From NCBI RefSeq assembly GCF_000613845.1, contig NZ_BAJT01000007.1, forward strand, positions 1 through 64,000: a DNA stretch of 64,000 nt, in the 5' to 3' direction. Shown in pieces: positions 1 to 15,607 of this stretch. Below the pieces are notes generated by a model. The model was not told where the DNA came from and ran no database searches. It saw only the letters and a program-made list of their open reading frames with translations. This DNA is from Asaia astilbis JCM 15831. Lineage in GTDB: Bacteria; Pseudomonadota; Alphaproteobacteria; Acetobacterales; Acetobacteraceae. How positions within the stretch are numbered: the stretch's first letter is position 1; each line of letters begins with the position of its first letter. The translations under genes and the position numbers were made by a program.

Positions 1-4865
<4,865 letters not shown>

Positions 4866-4869
<4 letters not shown>

Positions 4870-6651
4870 TGCGCTCGTTTCTTCTTTCGGGCGTTGCGCT
4901 CGTTCTTTTCCCTGTTCTGATGCCACATGCGGCGCATGCCCAGGCCTATAGCCGCCTTGCCCCGCAACAGCCTGCGTCTTCGGCGCAGCCTGCGGTGATT
5001 GCCCCGCCTGCCGGGGGGCAGAACCCGCTGCCGCAGACGGCGTCGTTGGTGACATCGTCCTCAAGGGGCTGGTCTTTGTGTCACGCAGCCAGGATGTGCA
5101 GTCCACGAGCGTACAGGCGGGTCCGAGCGGTATCTCGCATGCGTCTCTGCCGCTTCTGGGAGATCGCTCGATCCAGACGGCGCTGTCGGCGCATCTCGCA
5201 AGCCGGTGACGTTTGCGGATCTGAATGCGATTGCCCGTCAGGTGGATGCGTTTTACCGAAGCAAGGGCCATCCCTTTGTGACGTTCACGATCCCGCCGCA
5301 GAATGTGAGCAATGGGGTGATCCAGATCCTTGTGACGGAATACCGTCTGGGTGAAGTCAGGACGAAGGGTAATCGCTGGTTTTCTGACAGGCTGATTGTG
5401 CGGGAGAGTGGATTTGTTCCGGGTCAGACGCTGACGCTGAATGGCGTTCAGGAGAAGCTCGGCCGTCTGAACAGCAATCCGTTTCGCGATACCGATGCCA
5501 TTTTCACGGCGGGTCGGACACAAGGCACGACAGACGTGATTTTGCAGACGCAGGACCGACTGCCGCTGCATGTCTATGCGTCGTACGATAATGCGGGCGT
5601 TCCGGTTCTGGGTCAGTCGGAATGGGCTGTGGGCGGCACCTGGGGCAATGTTGCGGGTCTGGGACAGACCCTGTCCTATCAGTTCACGCATTCTGTCAGC
5701 GATCGGTATAGCGGCCACGCCCTGACCTACACCGTGCCTATGCCGTGGCAGGCGGATCGTGTGCAGATCTTTGGATCCTATGCCTGGCAGAAGCCCGATC
5801 TCGGTCCTGATAACCGCGATCTTGGTCAGTCCGGTCGCAGCGGGCAGGCGAGCTTTCGCTATATTCACGATTTGCACACGGTGCAGCTCGGTAAGAAGAT
5901 GCGCCTGATCCACGACATTCAGGCTGGTTTCGACTTCAAGACGACGAATAACACGCTTGAGTTCGGCGGGATCAATGTGTTCGACACCCAGGCCGAAGTG
6001 GCGCAGTTCCCGATTGTTTATAATGCAGCGATGAACGATCCCTGGGGTCAGACGGAGTTTCAGAACCAGCTGATCTTCAGCCCCGGAGGTCTGACAGGGG
6101 CCAATCACCGTCGCAATATCGAGGCGCTCATACCGGGCGGCAACGCTCGTTATGTCTATGACGCGATGAGCCTGACGCGCACGACCTGGCTGCCGGCGAA
6201 GTTCTCCTGGATCCTGCAGGCGACGGGGCAGGTTTCGAGTACCAATCTGATGTATAGCAACCAGCTGGCGCTGGGTGGTCTGTATACGGCCCGCGGCTAC
6301 AACACGGATACGGCGCTGGGCAGCGAGGGGGTGAGTGTCACCAACGGTCTGCGTGCCCCGGCCTTCAGCCTGCTGGACCCGCTGGGTCTGCGCTCTGGAC
6401 TGCGTGACAGCGAGCAGGTCGGTGTGTTCTTCGATTACGGGCACGTCACCCAGGTCAAGACCATTCCCAATGTCCGCAGTGCGACGGATCTCTCGAGCGT
6501 GGGTCTGGATCTGCATAGCGTGATCGGTCGTTACGCCAATCTTACCTTCAATGTCGGCTGGCGTCTGCGCGGTATTTCCGGCCCGATCGCGCAGAACCTC
6601 TTCGGTAATAAAGGCGCTTTCGGTAACCTCTCTCTCACCGTCGGGTATTGA
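4866..6651 (+). CDS. TpsB/FhaC-family outer-membrane transporter (two frame breaks)
   Basis: This is the pore partner of the upstream adhesin. A signal peptide (about residues 1-25, ending AHAQ) is followed by a POTRA domain and a beta-barrel; the barrel carries the family's conserved loop motif as LYTARGYNTD. As written the gene is split: frame 3 runs to about 5018, frame 2 continues as GDIVLKGLVFVS to about 5198, and frame 1 starts at KPVTFADLNAIARQ and runs to the stop. Adding one G in the G-run at 5013-5018 and one G at 5198 gives a single protein of about 595 residues, normal for FhaC/ShlB. The start overlaps the adhesin stop. A long open frame on the opposite strand here is a shadow. 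The breaks are probably sequence errors. Confidence 0.88.
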
Positions 6652-6940
6652 GCGGTGAAAAATACAGCCCTAGTTTGAAACGACTGAGAGCAATTTAAGG
6701 CCCTCAGAAAGCTCGATCTGCTCGATTAGAAAATCTAGCAGATCAAAGCGCTAAAGCTGAGTTGTTCCAGACCGATCCGCCTTTTTTTCGCACTGGTGCG
6801 ATGGATTGACGAGGCGTAAAATTGTTTATCGGCCTGGCAGCGAGTTTTTTAGCTAGGTCGAGACATAAAACGGGCGTGCGAGCGCAGCGGGTTCCCGCTT
6901 CCTGAGAGGGTCCTCGTGAAAAGGGCATGGAGGAGAGAGT
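6652..6940. other. Intergenic region after tpsB, no gene seen
   Basis: About 290 bases with lower GC than the flanks. It holds the inverted repeat at 6715-6744, a T7 run at about 6782, and the Shine-Dalgarno sequence of the next gene (aggaga at 6931-6936). No convincing coding frame is visible. Confidence 0.6.
6715..6744 (+). terminator. Hairpin downstream of tpsB
   Basis: GATCTGCT at 6715-6722 pairs perfectly with AGCAGATC at 6737-6744, and an inner GATT/AATC extends the stem after one mismatch, around an AGAA loop. There is no T-run immediately after; the nearest is 35 bases on. It probably ends the adhesin-pore transcript. Confidence 0.45.
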
Positions 6941-7297
6941 TTGTTCCATCTGTCATTGCCAGTAGAAAATTTCTCTGCGTGTAAAGAATTCTACGTGAGA
7001 CTGTTTGGCGCAGAACTGATCGACCTTAGTGAAACCTGCTCCAACATCTTCGTTTTTGGAGGCTACGTTACTCTCCATGATCGTGCGGGCTCATTGCTGA
7101 CGGATGAAGTCAGAAAATCGATGCATTTCGGAGAAGAAGTCACACTCCAGGCGTGGAAAGAGAGAAAAGAAATCCTCGACAAGAACGTGGTAAGCTATGT
7201 TTTTCTGCAAGAGCCAGACACGATAAAAGGCGTACGTGGGAAAATGGTCGTCAAAGATCCGAGCGGAAATTTGGTCGAGATCAATTCAAGACTTTAA
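6941..7297 (+). CDS. VOC-superfamily (glyoxalase/bleomycin-resistance-like) small protein
   Basis: A 118-residue protein of one vicinal-oxygen-chelate module type: it opens with FHLSLPVENFSACKEFYVRLFG and closes with KDPSGNLVEINSRL, the two signatures of the fold. The TTG start at 6941 is chosen because aggaga lies a few bases upstream and the only nearby ATG is out of frame. VOC proteins range from lyases and dioxygenases to antibiotic-binding proteins; the substrate here cannot be read from the sequence. Base composition is lower in GC than its neighbours, and it sits between the secretion locus and an SDR, which suggests acquired material. Confidence 0.7.
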   Translation: MFHLSLPVENFSACKEFYVRLFGAELIDLSETCSNIFVFGGYVTLHDRAGSLLTDEVRKSMHFGEEVTLQAWKERKEILDKNVVSYVFLQEPDTIKGVRGKMVVKDPSGNLVEINSRL

Positions 7298-7503
7298 ATA
7301 CCAGTCGGCTCTTAGAGGGGCTTTCCGGCTCGGGTGCTGCCAAGATAGATCGCGGGGCATATTCTTATCTTTGACCCGACCTTAGGAAAGTCACTACTTA
7401 TACTATGTCTGATCAATTATAGAAGTTATTAATTTTCATGCAGTTTATTGCGATAAAAAATAATGTGAGAGTGTAAGATCTCCTGGAAAAGGGATTTCGA
7501 CGC

Positions 7504-8241
7504 ATGAACAGATTCCAAAACAAAAATATTCTCATCACTGGCGGTACGAGCGGTATAGGGCTTGCTGGAGCTCGTCGTATTATTGCCGAGGGTGGACACG
7601 TCGTTATTACGGGTTCGAATGAAGAGAAAATACTCCCTGTTCGTCGGGAGTTGGGTGCTCAGGCCCAAATTGCTCGAAACGATGCCAGTGATCAGACCGC
7701 AAGCGCTCTCATTGAAATCGTGGATTCGGTCGGAGAATTGCACGGCGTTTGGTTTAACGCCGGTATCGCGACGCTCGGTTTCCCGGAAGAGCTGGATGCA
7801 GCGCTGTTTGATAAGATGATGGCGACGAATGTGCGCGGACCTATGCTGCAGCTCGCTGCACTCTCACCTAAGTTGGCTTCAGGAGCTTCTGTTGTTCTGA
7901 CTGCATCCAGTTCGGTCTACGAGGGGGCGGCCGCAACAGGCCTTTACGCTGCAACCAAGGGGGCGCTAATCGCAATGGCACGTTCTTGGGCGACCGCACT
8001 GGCGTCACGCGGGATTAGGGTGAACGTTCTGGTTCCTGGGCCGATCGAAACCGGGTTTCGGGACTTTATGCCCGATAAGGTCCGCGAAGGATTTGAGGCT
8101 TTTGTCTTGAATCAGGTGCCGCTTAAGCGGGTTGGTACTCCCGAAGAGGCCGCTGCCGTCGCTCTGTTTCTCTTATCCGACGAAGCCTCCTTTGTGACAG
8201 GAAGCCAATACGCTGTTGACGGAGGGCTCGTGATGCTTTGA
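7504..8241 (+). CDS. SDR-family NAD(P)-dependent oxidoreductase
   Basis: A classical short-chain dehydrogenase of 245 residues, cytoplasmic. Visible motifs: nucleotide-binding TGGTSGIG at residues 12-19, FNAG at 85-88, and the catalytic Ser135, Tyr148 and Lys152 (YAATK). The C-terminus VTGSQYAVDGGL is typical of SDRs that act on small carbonyl or hydroxyl substrates. The ATG at 7504 follows a GGAAAAGGG ribosome-binding sequence. Substrate and cofactor preference are unknown. It is followed after 85 bases by a convergent gene. Confidence 0.85.
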   Translation: MNRFQNKNILITGGTSGIGLAGARRIIAEGGHVVITGSNEEKILPVRRELGAQAQIARNDASDQTASALIEIVDSVGELHGVWFNAGIATLGFPEELDAALFDKMMATNVRGPMLQLAALSPKLASGASVVLTASSSVYEGAAATGLYAATKGALIAMARSWATALASRGIRVNVLVPGPIETGFRDFMPDKVREGFEAFVLNQVPLKRVGTPEEAAAVALFLLSDEASFVTGSQYAVDGGLVML

Positions 8242-8270
8242 CCGGTTGGTATATCGCGTATGTTGTTTTT

Positions 8271-8300
8271 CCGTCAGGAGATATTGAAAGCCCCTGACGG
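8271..8300. terminator. Inverted repeat between convergent SDR and transglycosylase genes
   Basis: CCGTCAGG at 8271-8278 pairs with CCTGACGG at 8293-8300, with a 14-base loop. A T5 run precedes it on the plus strand. Its position between two converging genes suggests a shared end signal, but no following U-tract supports it. Confidence 0.35.
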
Positions 8301-8326
8301 ACACTTCCGTCCAGACCTCACGGTAA

Positions 8327-10333
8327 TCAGTGATACGTAACGGGACGGGCTGCGTTATGCGCAGTCGCAGCAATTTCCTGCTCGTCGGCGAAGCGGGGCC
8401 ACTGAGCCCGTGCAAGGGCATGGAGCGACGGCGCGGGCAGACCGAGCTTGTCGGCATAGATCCAGAGATACGCAAAGGCATGGTGAACGTAATTGCGCGT
8501 TTCGCAATTCGGGAGAAGCTCCATGAACAGCAGAGGATCATGGATCGGCCCGGCGTCATCGGGCGTGTTGCTCTCCCAACGTGCGATGGCTCCAGGTCCA
8601 GCATTATAGGAGGCAAGCGTGTGGATGAGATCGCCGCCTTTAGGAGCAATTTCGGAACGCTCCGAAAGCCCGGCGAGATACTGCACATAGAGCTGGCCGA
8701 TTTCGAGATTCACGGCCGGGTTGTGCAAGCGTCCGACCATATCGTCAGGAACGGTGATGATCGCGACGCCATGTGCGTCCAGAGCAGGCTTGGGGCCGCT
8801 GACAAAGCTCGCTGTTAGCGGACGGATTTGCATCAGCGTGGGCTCCCGCGCTGGAAGATGCCTTGGGATCGAAATTGGATTCCAGACGGGTCAGTGCGTA
8901 GACAAGCGCCGGATCCATTTTAAAGCCGTGGCGTGGCGCCAGATGCGGGGTGGGAAAGCCAGCCAGATGGGCCGGGCTGCCGTCACGTGAGCCTAAGATC
9001 GTAGCAATCTGCTCCGAGAGATCATGCAGACCGGCAGCGGCGGCCACGAGCTGGACCGAATGACAAAGAGCCGTGTCGGAAACGATATCGGGCCACATCC
9101 GCCGCAGCAGGCTTCGGCGCGCGCCGTCTCGCCGATCTGAAGCAGAGCGAAAAGACGATGTCCCTGAGGGGTGGCGGCGACAGCCTCGACGTCGATTTCA
9201 CCCATGACGGGGATCGGGTTCTCGAGGACTGTCTCATCGCTGGCAGACATCACGCCAACCTCAGCATCAGATCCTTGGGCCTTGCCTGCATGATGAAGCC
9301 CCAGCATTTGCCGGGCCAGGATGCCATAGAATGTCCCAGGCTCGGCGGCGGCGCGCTGCAACCACGAGGTGGTGAGCGTTGGGGCATCGCCGAGATGGCG
9401 ATGGGCGCGCGACGCCCAATAGGCAGAAGCGGCGCGTGATTCGTTCGTCGTGGTGCCCGAACGGGACGCCTGTTCGAAGAAACCAAGCGCTTCGCGGAAA
9501 GCGCCCTGACGCCAGGCGGCGAGGCCTGCGACATAGCCCGCGTAAGCGAGTTGTTGGGCACTCTGCTTGAACCCGCTGCGCGCGGTTTGAAGGGCAAAAT
9601 CCGTGGCTCCGGTGCTGAGCATCCCCAGAGCAATTTCTGCCTTGAGTTGCGCCGAATAGAGGGGGGTCATGCCCGGCGTTGCATCGACAAGTTTGACCGC
9701 GCTGATGCCGCCCTTGAGGCCCCAGGAGAGGCGCTCACTGATCGTGCGATCGAGCATGGGATTGCGGTTGAGAATTCGTGCCAGCGGATCCGGGGAGGTC
9801 GCTGTCGTGTTTGATGTGGTGTCTGTAGGCGCGAGCGGTGCCGGGAAGCTCTGAGAAGCAACGCCTCCCCTGGGGCTGAGAGAGATCAGCAGGGTCTGAA
9901 TGGCGCTGGCATCGGCCAGGCTGGAGAAGGTCTTGAGCCAGAGGCGCAGCTGCACCGGCTCAGGGTGATAGGCCGGGTGAAGATAGCGCTCCGCAAGCAG
10001 GTCGCCCATCAGCACGCTGTCATGGACAGCGCGTGAGCGGTCAATGGCGGTTTTGAAGTCGCCAGCGCGCTGGGCACGGAAAGCCTCTCTCAGAAGCGCT
10101 GCATCTGAAGCGGAAAGGGGATGGGGAAGACCATTCGACCCACCAGGCGCAGAGGATCGCGGCGTCGCAAACGCCGTTTCCTCGCTTGGAGTGTTGTCAT
10201 GGTCCGCAGGGGTAAGCGTCGATTTGCTTTCCTGGGCACGGAGCGGATTGAACGTCGCCCCCGCCACAAGCACAGCGCACAGCATCATAGCGCGTGCGCT
10301 GTTACTCGACGCGAAATAAGAAATTCCTCGCAT
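8327..10333 (-). CDS. Soluble lytic murein transglycosylase, Slt70-like (two frame breaks)
   Basis: This enzyme cleaves peptidoglycan between MurNAc and GlcNAc in the periplasm. The N-terminus has a signal-like segment and an alpha-helical superhelix rich in AxxAYxAG repeats; the C-terminus carries the goose-lysozyme-like domain with the catalytic Glu in ALTRLESNFDP, then SSAGA and LMQIRPLTA, and ASYNAGPGAIARW. The gene reads in three frames: a break near 9110 is repaired by one base (giving EALLRRMWPD), and one near 8840 by two bases (giving SSAGARTLMQI). Restored length is about 669 residues, as expected for the family. The uracil-glycosylase-like gene upstream is on the same strand, 155 bases away. 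Confidence 0.87.
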
Positions 10334-10488
10334 GGTGGCGATGCTGGTAGCCCCTCTCGCTCATCGAAGCAAGAGTTGCCAAATGGACACACCAAAGGAG
10401 TTCGCTATTTTATGAGTGTTTCTCGAATTCTACCAGAGGGATAAGGCCGAAAATCTGCATTTTTCGAATCGTTTATAGATTTTTTTTA

Positions 10489-11304
10489 TCACCATAAGAA
10501 AACCGTTAAGGTCTCGATAAGGAATCGAGCGTTTCCGCCAGGAAAACGAGGTCTTTCCACATCTCCCGGCGCGCGAGCGCTGGAAAGTAGCTGCTGCGGG
10601 TGCTGCATGACGAGCGACTCGACAATCAGGCCGTCCTCGAGTCGCAGCGTATGCCACTCACCTCGAGAGCGGGCGAGGCTGGCCTGCTCGTCAATCAGGA
10701 GTCGCAGCGGTGTCAGCCCGAACAAGATGAGCCGTTCGGGGCGTGCTTTCAAGATCGCGGCGGTCAGCAAAGGGCGGCATTCCCGGCTCTCGATCAGAGA
10801 AACGGCGCGCCCTCCTGGTGGACGCCAAGGTAAGGCTGGCGCCTGGGAGAGGTGGGTTCGTTCAAGCCCGATGCTTGGAAGGATCATATCGAGCAGGCGG
10901 CCTGTCTCTCCGGCGAAGACCTCGCCGGAGCGGTCTTCATCCGCGTCCGGAGCGTCACCGATGAGCATCAGCTTGGCGCCGGATACGATGCGGGGTCGGA
11001 CACTTGTGGACGCTGTGCGGGCGAGGGCGCAATCCGGGAACGCTTCCACGCCCCAGGCTATGGCTGCCTCGGGATCGATCGGACCGGGACGTGAAGATGG
11101 GGGGGAAGAAGGTGCAACGGAGGGTGCTGTAGCGCGTGTCGAGCGTTGAGGACGTCGTGCGTCTGGGCGTGGCTGCAGAGACGCCGGGCGGTCCAGACGG
11201 AGGGGAGCGACGGCATCGAGCGTGCAGTCCACCCCCCAGTCCCGATAAAGGTCCAGCAAGGCGAGAATCTCGGAACGGTCTTGGCCGGACAAGGTGAGGG
11301 ACAT
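10489..11304 (-). CDS. Uracil-DNA glycosylase superfamily protein (family 4-like, partly lost Fe-S ligands)
   Basis: A 271-residue protein whose C-terminal two thirds resemble the family 4/5 uracil-DNA glycosylases that start base excision repair. Seen: LMLIGDAPDADEDRSG in place of the usual VGEAPGxxEDxxG, then FAGETGRLLDMIL, and VMQHPQQLL matching the conserved HP segment near the C-terminus. Of the four cysteines that normally bind the 4Fe-4S cluster only those in PDCALAR and ECRPLL are evident; the position in the usual KCRPPGNR motif reads PWRPPGGR. The N-terminal 80 residues are low-complexity Arg/Pro/Ser. It may lack the cluster or act differently. It is divergent from the TPR gene with about 50 bases between starts. 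Confidence 0.7.
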   Translation of the reverse strand: MSLTLSGQDRSEILALLDLYRDWGVDCTLDAVAPLRLDRPASLQPRPDARRPQRSTRATAPSVAPSSPPSSRPGPIDPEAAIAWGVEAFPDCALARTASTSVRPRIVSGAKLMLIGDAPDADEDRSGEVFAGETGRLLDMILPSIGLERTHLSQAPALPWRPPGGRAVSLIESRECRPLLTAAILKARPERLILFGLTPLRLLIDEQASLARSRGEWHTLRLEDGLIVESLVMQHPQQLLSSARAPGDVERPRFPGGNARFLIETLTVFLW

Positions 11305-11355
11305 GGCTTCTTATCAGTTTGGTGTCTGAACGGGTTCAGTCTAGATTGTCACTCG

Positions 11356-13140
11356 ATGCAAACCAAGCGCTCTCCGTCCCGGCTCCTCCTTCTTGCCTGT
11401 CTCACCTCTGTCTCCGGTGCTTCTGCCGCAGGAGTGCAGGGCGGCGTTGCTGCCTGGGCCCCCGATCACTCCCTGACAGGCAGTCTTCTCGGCAGTATCG
11501 TGTCGGTGCAGCGTAATAACGTCGCAGACGCAGACCGCGCCCTGTACCAGACTGTCATGCGCGGGTATCGCGAGCCCGATCTGATGATGATGGCGCTGCG
11601 TTTTGCAGCAATGGATGCCGGAGCCGATGCAGCAGCCCGTGCGCTGACTCTCGCAAAGCTCATGCCGAAGGAGAGCCTTGCACGGATCATCCTTGGCACA
11701 GCGGCATTCAGGGAGAAGCGCTGGAAAATCGCTGACGGTTATTTCTCTCTGCACAGCAAGGATCAGCAGGGATTTCTTCGTCTGGCCGGTCAGGGGCTCC
11801 GTGACTGGTGCCATTTTGGCGCCAATCCGGCCACCGGACAAAAAGAAACGGTGACCATTGGCCAAGGTCAGCTCGACCCGGTGACCTATCTTGCCTTGTT
11901 GCAGCAGGCCCGTATCGCCTCGTTACGAGATGAGGCGCGTACCGATAGTCTGTTCGATTTGCTTGATCGCAACGGGGCTGCAGTGCCGCCTCTTTTGCGG
12001 GTGCAGACCTTGCAATTCGAGGCTGACTGGCTTGCTTATCATCATCACGACGCTCAAGCGCGCGCGCGGCTCCGGGAAGTCGGGACGATCCTTCCCGCAT
12101 TCCAGCTCGTTGCGGACCGGTTGAAGCCTCGCCCTCTCAGCGTTTCCTTCGCGCCCGATCTCGGTCTGGCCGAGTTCTACATCGGTGTCACGACCCTCCT
12201 TGGCGATACCGCCCCTCATGACCGTGCGAACAGTGCCGAACGCAATGACGACAAGCTGAAGGACCTGCGCCAGCTCAAGATCCTGCTGTTGCGTCAGGCC
12301 CTTCTTCTGCGTCCTGACTGCACATTGGCCAAGATTCTTCTGGCTGAGGAATTGCGGAATGACGGGCAGCTCGACATGGCCCAATCGGCACTCGATGGCG
12401 TCGCCGATAACGACCCGTTCGCGCCGCTCTCGGATCATGCACAGGCTCAGGTGGCGTTGAAGCGTCATGATCTCAAAGCCGCTCTTCACGCGCTTGAACG
12501 GGTCGTCAAAACCAACCCTGATAATGCCGATATTCTAAACGAGTTGGGTGCTACTCAAGACCAACTTGGACTGTCAGAGGCCGCTGTCGAAACCTATACC
12601 CGTGCGCTGGATCATGTCAGCGTCATGGAATCGCGCATCTGGCCGCTACTGCTCGGGCGCGCAATCGCCTGGGATCATCTCAAGCGACGTGACAAGGCGC
12701 AGGAAGATCTGGACCGGGCGCTTGCGCTTGCGCCCTCGGAGCCGGTTTTGCTCAATTATGCAGGATATTCCGATATCGAGCATAATGAGCGCCCCGAACA
12801 GGCGCTTCTTCTGCTGCGTCATGCGCTGGACATGGCTCCCGGCGATGCCGAAATACGGGACAGCTATGCCTGGGGCCTGCTCAAGCAGAAGGGCGATCTG
12901 GCGCAGGCTCTGCCGCTGCTGCTTTCCGCGATCAATGCCACTCCTGGCGATCCGGAGATCGCTTATCATCTGGGGGTCGCCTACTGGTATCAGGGACGGC
13001 AGCTCGAAGCGCGCGATCAATGGAGCCAGGCTTTGAACAACAAGCCCGAACCAGAGACGAAGGCGTTGATCGAGTCTGCGCTGTCCCGGGGGCCCGATCT
13101 GCCGATCATGCGCGGACGTGCCATTCCTTCGTCCCGTTGA
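11356..13140 (+). CDS. Secreted tetratricopeptide-repeat protein
   Basis: A 594-residue protein with a signal peptide (residues 1-24, ending ASA) and TPR units, clearest over the C-terminal half ([68 protein letters not shown]). Such proteins form helical scaffolds for protein contacts. The ATG at 11356 is preferred over upstream starts that would overlap the divergent gene and hide the signal peptide. The stop lies nine bases before ispE, so the two are probably co-transcribed. The partner is unknown. Similar TPR-ispE neighbours are known in alphaproteobacteria. Confidence 0.8.
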   Translation: MQTKRSPSRLLLLACLTSVSGASAAGVQGGVAAWAPDHSLTGSLLGSIVSVQRNNVADADRALYQTVMRGYREPDLMMMALRFAAMDAGADAAARALTLAKLMPKESLARIILGTAAFREKRWKIADGYFSLHSKDQQGFLRLAGQGLRDWCHFGANPATGQKETVTIGQGQLDPVTYLALLQQARIASLRDEARTDSLFDLLDRNGAAVPPLLRVQTLQFEADWLAYHHHDAQARARLREVGTILPAFQLVADRLKPRPLSVSFAPDLGLAEFYIGVTTLLGDTAPHDRANSAERNDDKLKDLRQLKILLLRQALLLRPDCTLAKILLAEELRNDGQLDMAQSALDGVADNDPFAPLSDHAQAQVALKRHDLKAALHALERVVKTNPDNADILNELGATQDQLGLSEAAVETYTRALDHVSVMESRIWPLLLGRAIAWDHLKRRDKAQEDLDRALALAPSEPVLLNYAGYSDIEHNERPEQALLLLRHALDMAPGDAEIRDSYAWGLLKQKGDLAQALPLLLSAINATPGDPEIAYHLGVAYWYQGRQLEARDQWSQALNNKPEPETKALIESALSRGPDLPIMRGRAIPSSR

Positions 13141-13148
13141 GATCTGAC

Positions 13149-14041
13149 ATGTCTTTCGACCCTGCCTTTGCTCACGCCAAAATCAATCTGTTTCTCCATG
13201 TCACGGCGCGTCGCCCCGATGGATATCATGAGCTCGACTCATTGGCAGTCTTTGCCGAGACGGGGGATATTCTCCGCATTGAAGAACCGAGACCGTCGGC
13301 CGACGGCATGAGTCTGACGATAGACGGGCCTTTCGGGGCCGGTCTCGATTCCGGCGCTGACAATCTTGTTCTTCGCGCTGCGGCGTCTTTACGTGCTGCT
13401 GCGGGCCTGGACGCTGCGGCGCCGAGCTGGTCCCTTCGCCTGACCAAAAACCTGCCTGTAGCATCGGGGATCGGCGGTGGGTCGGCCGATGCTGCAGCCG
13501 CTTTGCGTCTTCTGGCACAAGCCTGGCAGTGTGCGGATGTCGATCTCGCTTCAATTGCCGCATCGCTTGGGGCCGATGTCCCGGTCTGTCTCGCCCAGAA
13601 TACGCAGCGCATGCAGGGGATTGGGGAAATTCTTGTTGCAGCGCCGTCTCTGCGCGTGTTGCCATGCTTCTCGTAAACCCGGGAGTTGCCGTACCGACGC
13701 CGACCGTCTTCAAGGCTTGGAAGGAATCAGGCGCGTCTTTCAGGGCTCCTGCAGAGCTCCTGGCTCGGTGGGATGACGCACGGGACATGGCGGAGAGCCT
13801 GCGATCGACCTCGAATGATTTGCAACCCCCTGCGATCGCTCTTTTCCCTGTCATCGGTGAGGTTATTCAGGAGCTCGAGAGCTCCGATACCTGTCTCTTC
13901 GCCCGAATGAGTGGGTCCGGAGCGACCTGTTTCGGTCTCTATATCGATGTCGAGGCGGCAAAGCGTGAGGCAGAACGCCTGCGGATCAGGGGCTGGTGGG
14001 CAGAAGCTGGATGGGTGCAAACTGCAGGCGAGCTGTCCTGA
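13149..14041 (+). CDS. ispE: 4-diphosphocytidyl-2-C-methyl-D-erythritol kinase (one frame break)
   Basis: IspE phosphorylates CDP-methylerythritol in the MEP isoprenoid pathway, in the cytosol. All three GHMP-kinase motifs are present: [20 protein letters not shown] at the N-terminus, the ATP loop [19 protein letters not shown], and [12 protein letters not shown] near the C-terminus. The frame stops early after VLPCFS; adding one G at about 13661 joins it to [14 protein letters not shown] and restores a protein of about 297 residues. Because the MEP route is the only isoprenoid route known in this group, the break is almost certainly a sequence error. The gene follows the TPR gene by nine bases. 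Confidence 0.92.
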
Positions 14042-14171
14042 GCTCTCTGACACCTGTATAAGTGTGGTCTGGATCGCCCGGGTTCGGTCGCTTGCCCTGC
14101 ATGAGGGGCAGCGTCAGTTCTCTGCGAGCTCGAACGGCGTTCCGGGATTGCGGCAAGAGGGACTGTGCAAC

Positions 14172-14558
14172 ATGAGTGCGAGAATGCAGGTCATCCAGAA
14201 AGAGGATGGCACCGGGGCAACGCTCCGGTTTCTTGAGGGAAGCGGTGTCGAGGGCGAAATCGATCTCTCGCTCGAACAGCTGGGTCAGTTGATCGGTAGT
14301 CTGGGTCGTGTGCGCTACGCCATGACCGCGTCGCAGCCTCAGCCTCCGATCGGTAACGCGCCCTTTCTGCCCGTCTACAACACGAACTGGGCGCTCCAGA
14401 TCGATGCGTTGACCGAGGGCTCGACCCTGGCCTTCCAACACCCAGCCTTTGGTCCGATTGGTCTGACGTTCACACCTGAAGACGTGGAAAAACTCGGGAA
14501 GGGGCTCTCGCAGCATCGCGCCTATATGGCCGCAGGCACGTCACGCCGCCCTAGCTAA
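14172..14558 (+). CDS. Conserved-looking hypothetical protein, 128 aa
   Basis: I do not recognise this protein. From the ATG at 14172 it is 128 residues, soluble, without signal peptide or membrane segment. It has two compact parts: a beta-rich first half (ATLRFLEGSGVEGEIDLSLEQ) and a second half containing NTNWALQIDALTEGSTLAF and HPAFGPIGLTFTPEDVEKLG, which reads like a small regulatory or immunity-type fold. Codon use matches its neighbours and the frame has no stops. It lies 130 bases after ispE and converges on an SDR gene. Confidence 0.6.
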   Translation: MSARMQVIQKEDGTGATLRFLEGSGVEGEIDLSLEQLGQLIGSLGRVRYAMTASQPQPPIGNAPFLPVYNTNWALQIDALTEGSTLAFQHPAFGPIGLTFTPEDVEKLGKGLSQHRAYMAAGTSRRPS

Positions 14559-14586
14559 CGCTGCTTGCTCCTCCGGGCGGTAACTC

Positions 14587-15587
14587 TCAGCTTTTGCGAC
14601 GTGCACTGGCGAGGGCGAACAAGGCGCCCCCGAGCAAGAGCAGCGTTGCCCCCAATCCGATCCGTCGGGGGATCGTGAGCAGCAGAGGTTTGCGTCCCTG
14701 GTCGCGAAGGGGAATACCTTCATAAGGACCATGTGCGGCATAGGCGCCGGGTAGCGTCTCATGCAGTCCGTCAGGCTCGTTATCGACCTGACCCGATGCA
14801 AACTGGCCGCTCAGGCCTTTTTTCGCGAGAAACCGGTCGCGGAGGGACGGGGCCAGACCACTGATCAGGCTAGGCAGGATAGACGAAGCACCGACCCAGA
14901 TATCACGATGATGCCCGAGCACAGCCTGACAGATTGCGTGCGCGGCCACTTCGGGTTCGTAAATGCGTCCGCTTGGTTTCAGCACGTGACCGGACCGGTT
15001 GCGGCTCCATCCGAGGCGCGGTGTGTTGATCGAAGGAAGATGCACAACGGTCAGATCGATCCGGTCCGAGAGCGCCCGGATTTCGGGACGAACACTGTCG
15101 CAAAATGCGCTGATCGCGGCGTGGGCCCCATTGATCGCAGATTGAAGCGGCAAGCCGCGTAACGGATGGGCAAGACCGAGATTGACGATCGTCCCGCTTC
15201 CACGACGACGCATGCAGGAAAGCGCGGTCTGCGTGCCGAAGACAGAGCCAGATAGGTGACTTCGGTCACACGCCGAATTGTCTGGGCATCGAGAGAGAGA
15301 ACCGGGCCGATAGCCGCTGCGCCTGCTGCATTGATCCAGACCGTGATGGGGCCGAGTTCGCGTTCGATCTTTTCTGCGGCTTGCGTGACGGCTGTGGCAT
15401 CAGAAACATCGACCGGAAGCACGAGGGTGCGAATGGCACCTGCCTCAAGCTCTTCCGCTGCATCTTTCAGTCTTTGTTCGTTTCTGCCCAGGAGAGCAAT
15501 ATCGAAGCCGTAAGAGGCCAGCATGCGTACCGTGGCGCGCCCGATACCGGCTCCGGCGCCTGTGACGACGGCAATCTGGTTGGGCAT
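14587..15587 (-). CDS. SDR-family oxidoreductase with C-terminal membrane anchor (one frame break)
   Basis: A short-chain dehydrogenase: N-terminal VVTGAGAGIGRATV and NAAG motifs are clear, while the usual Tyr-x-x-x-Lys is not obvious (the matching region reads GLPLQSAINGAHAAISAF), so catalysis is uncertain. A C-terminal extension ends in a hydrophobic helix (LGATLLLLGGALFALA) that could anchor it in the inner membrane. The first half stops being coherent after VTYLA; one extra G/C at about 15249 joins it to SVFGTQTALSCM and gives about 334 residues. The start at 15587 (MPNQIAVV) has GAGG upstream. It is 20 bases from the YqaA-like gene on the same strand, a likely operon. Confidence 0.75.
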
Positions 15588-15607
15588 GGCGGCAATCCTC
15601 ATACGGT

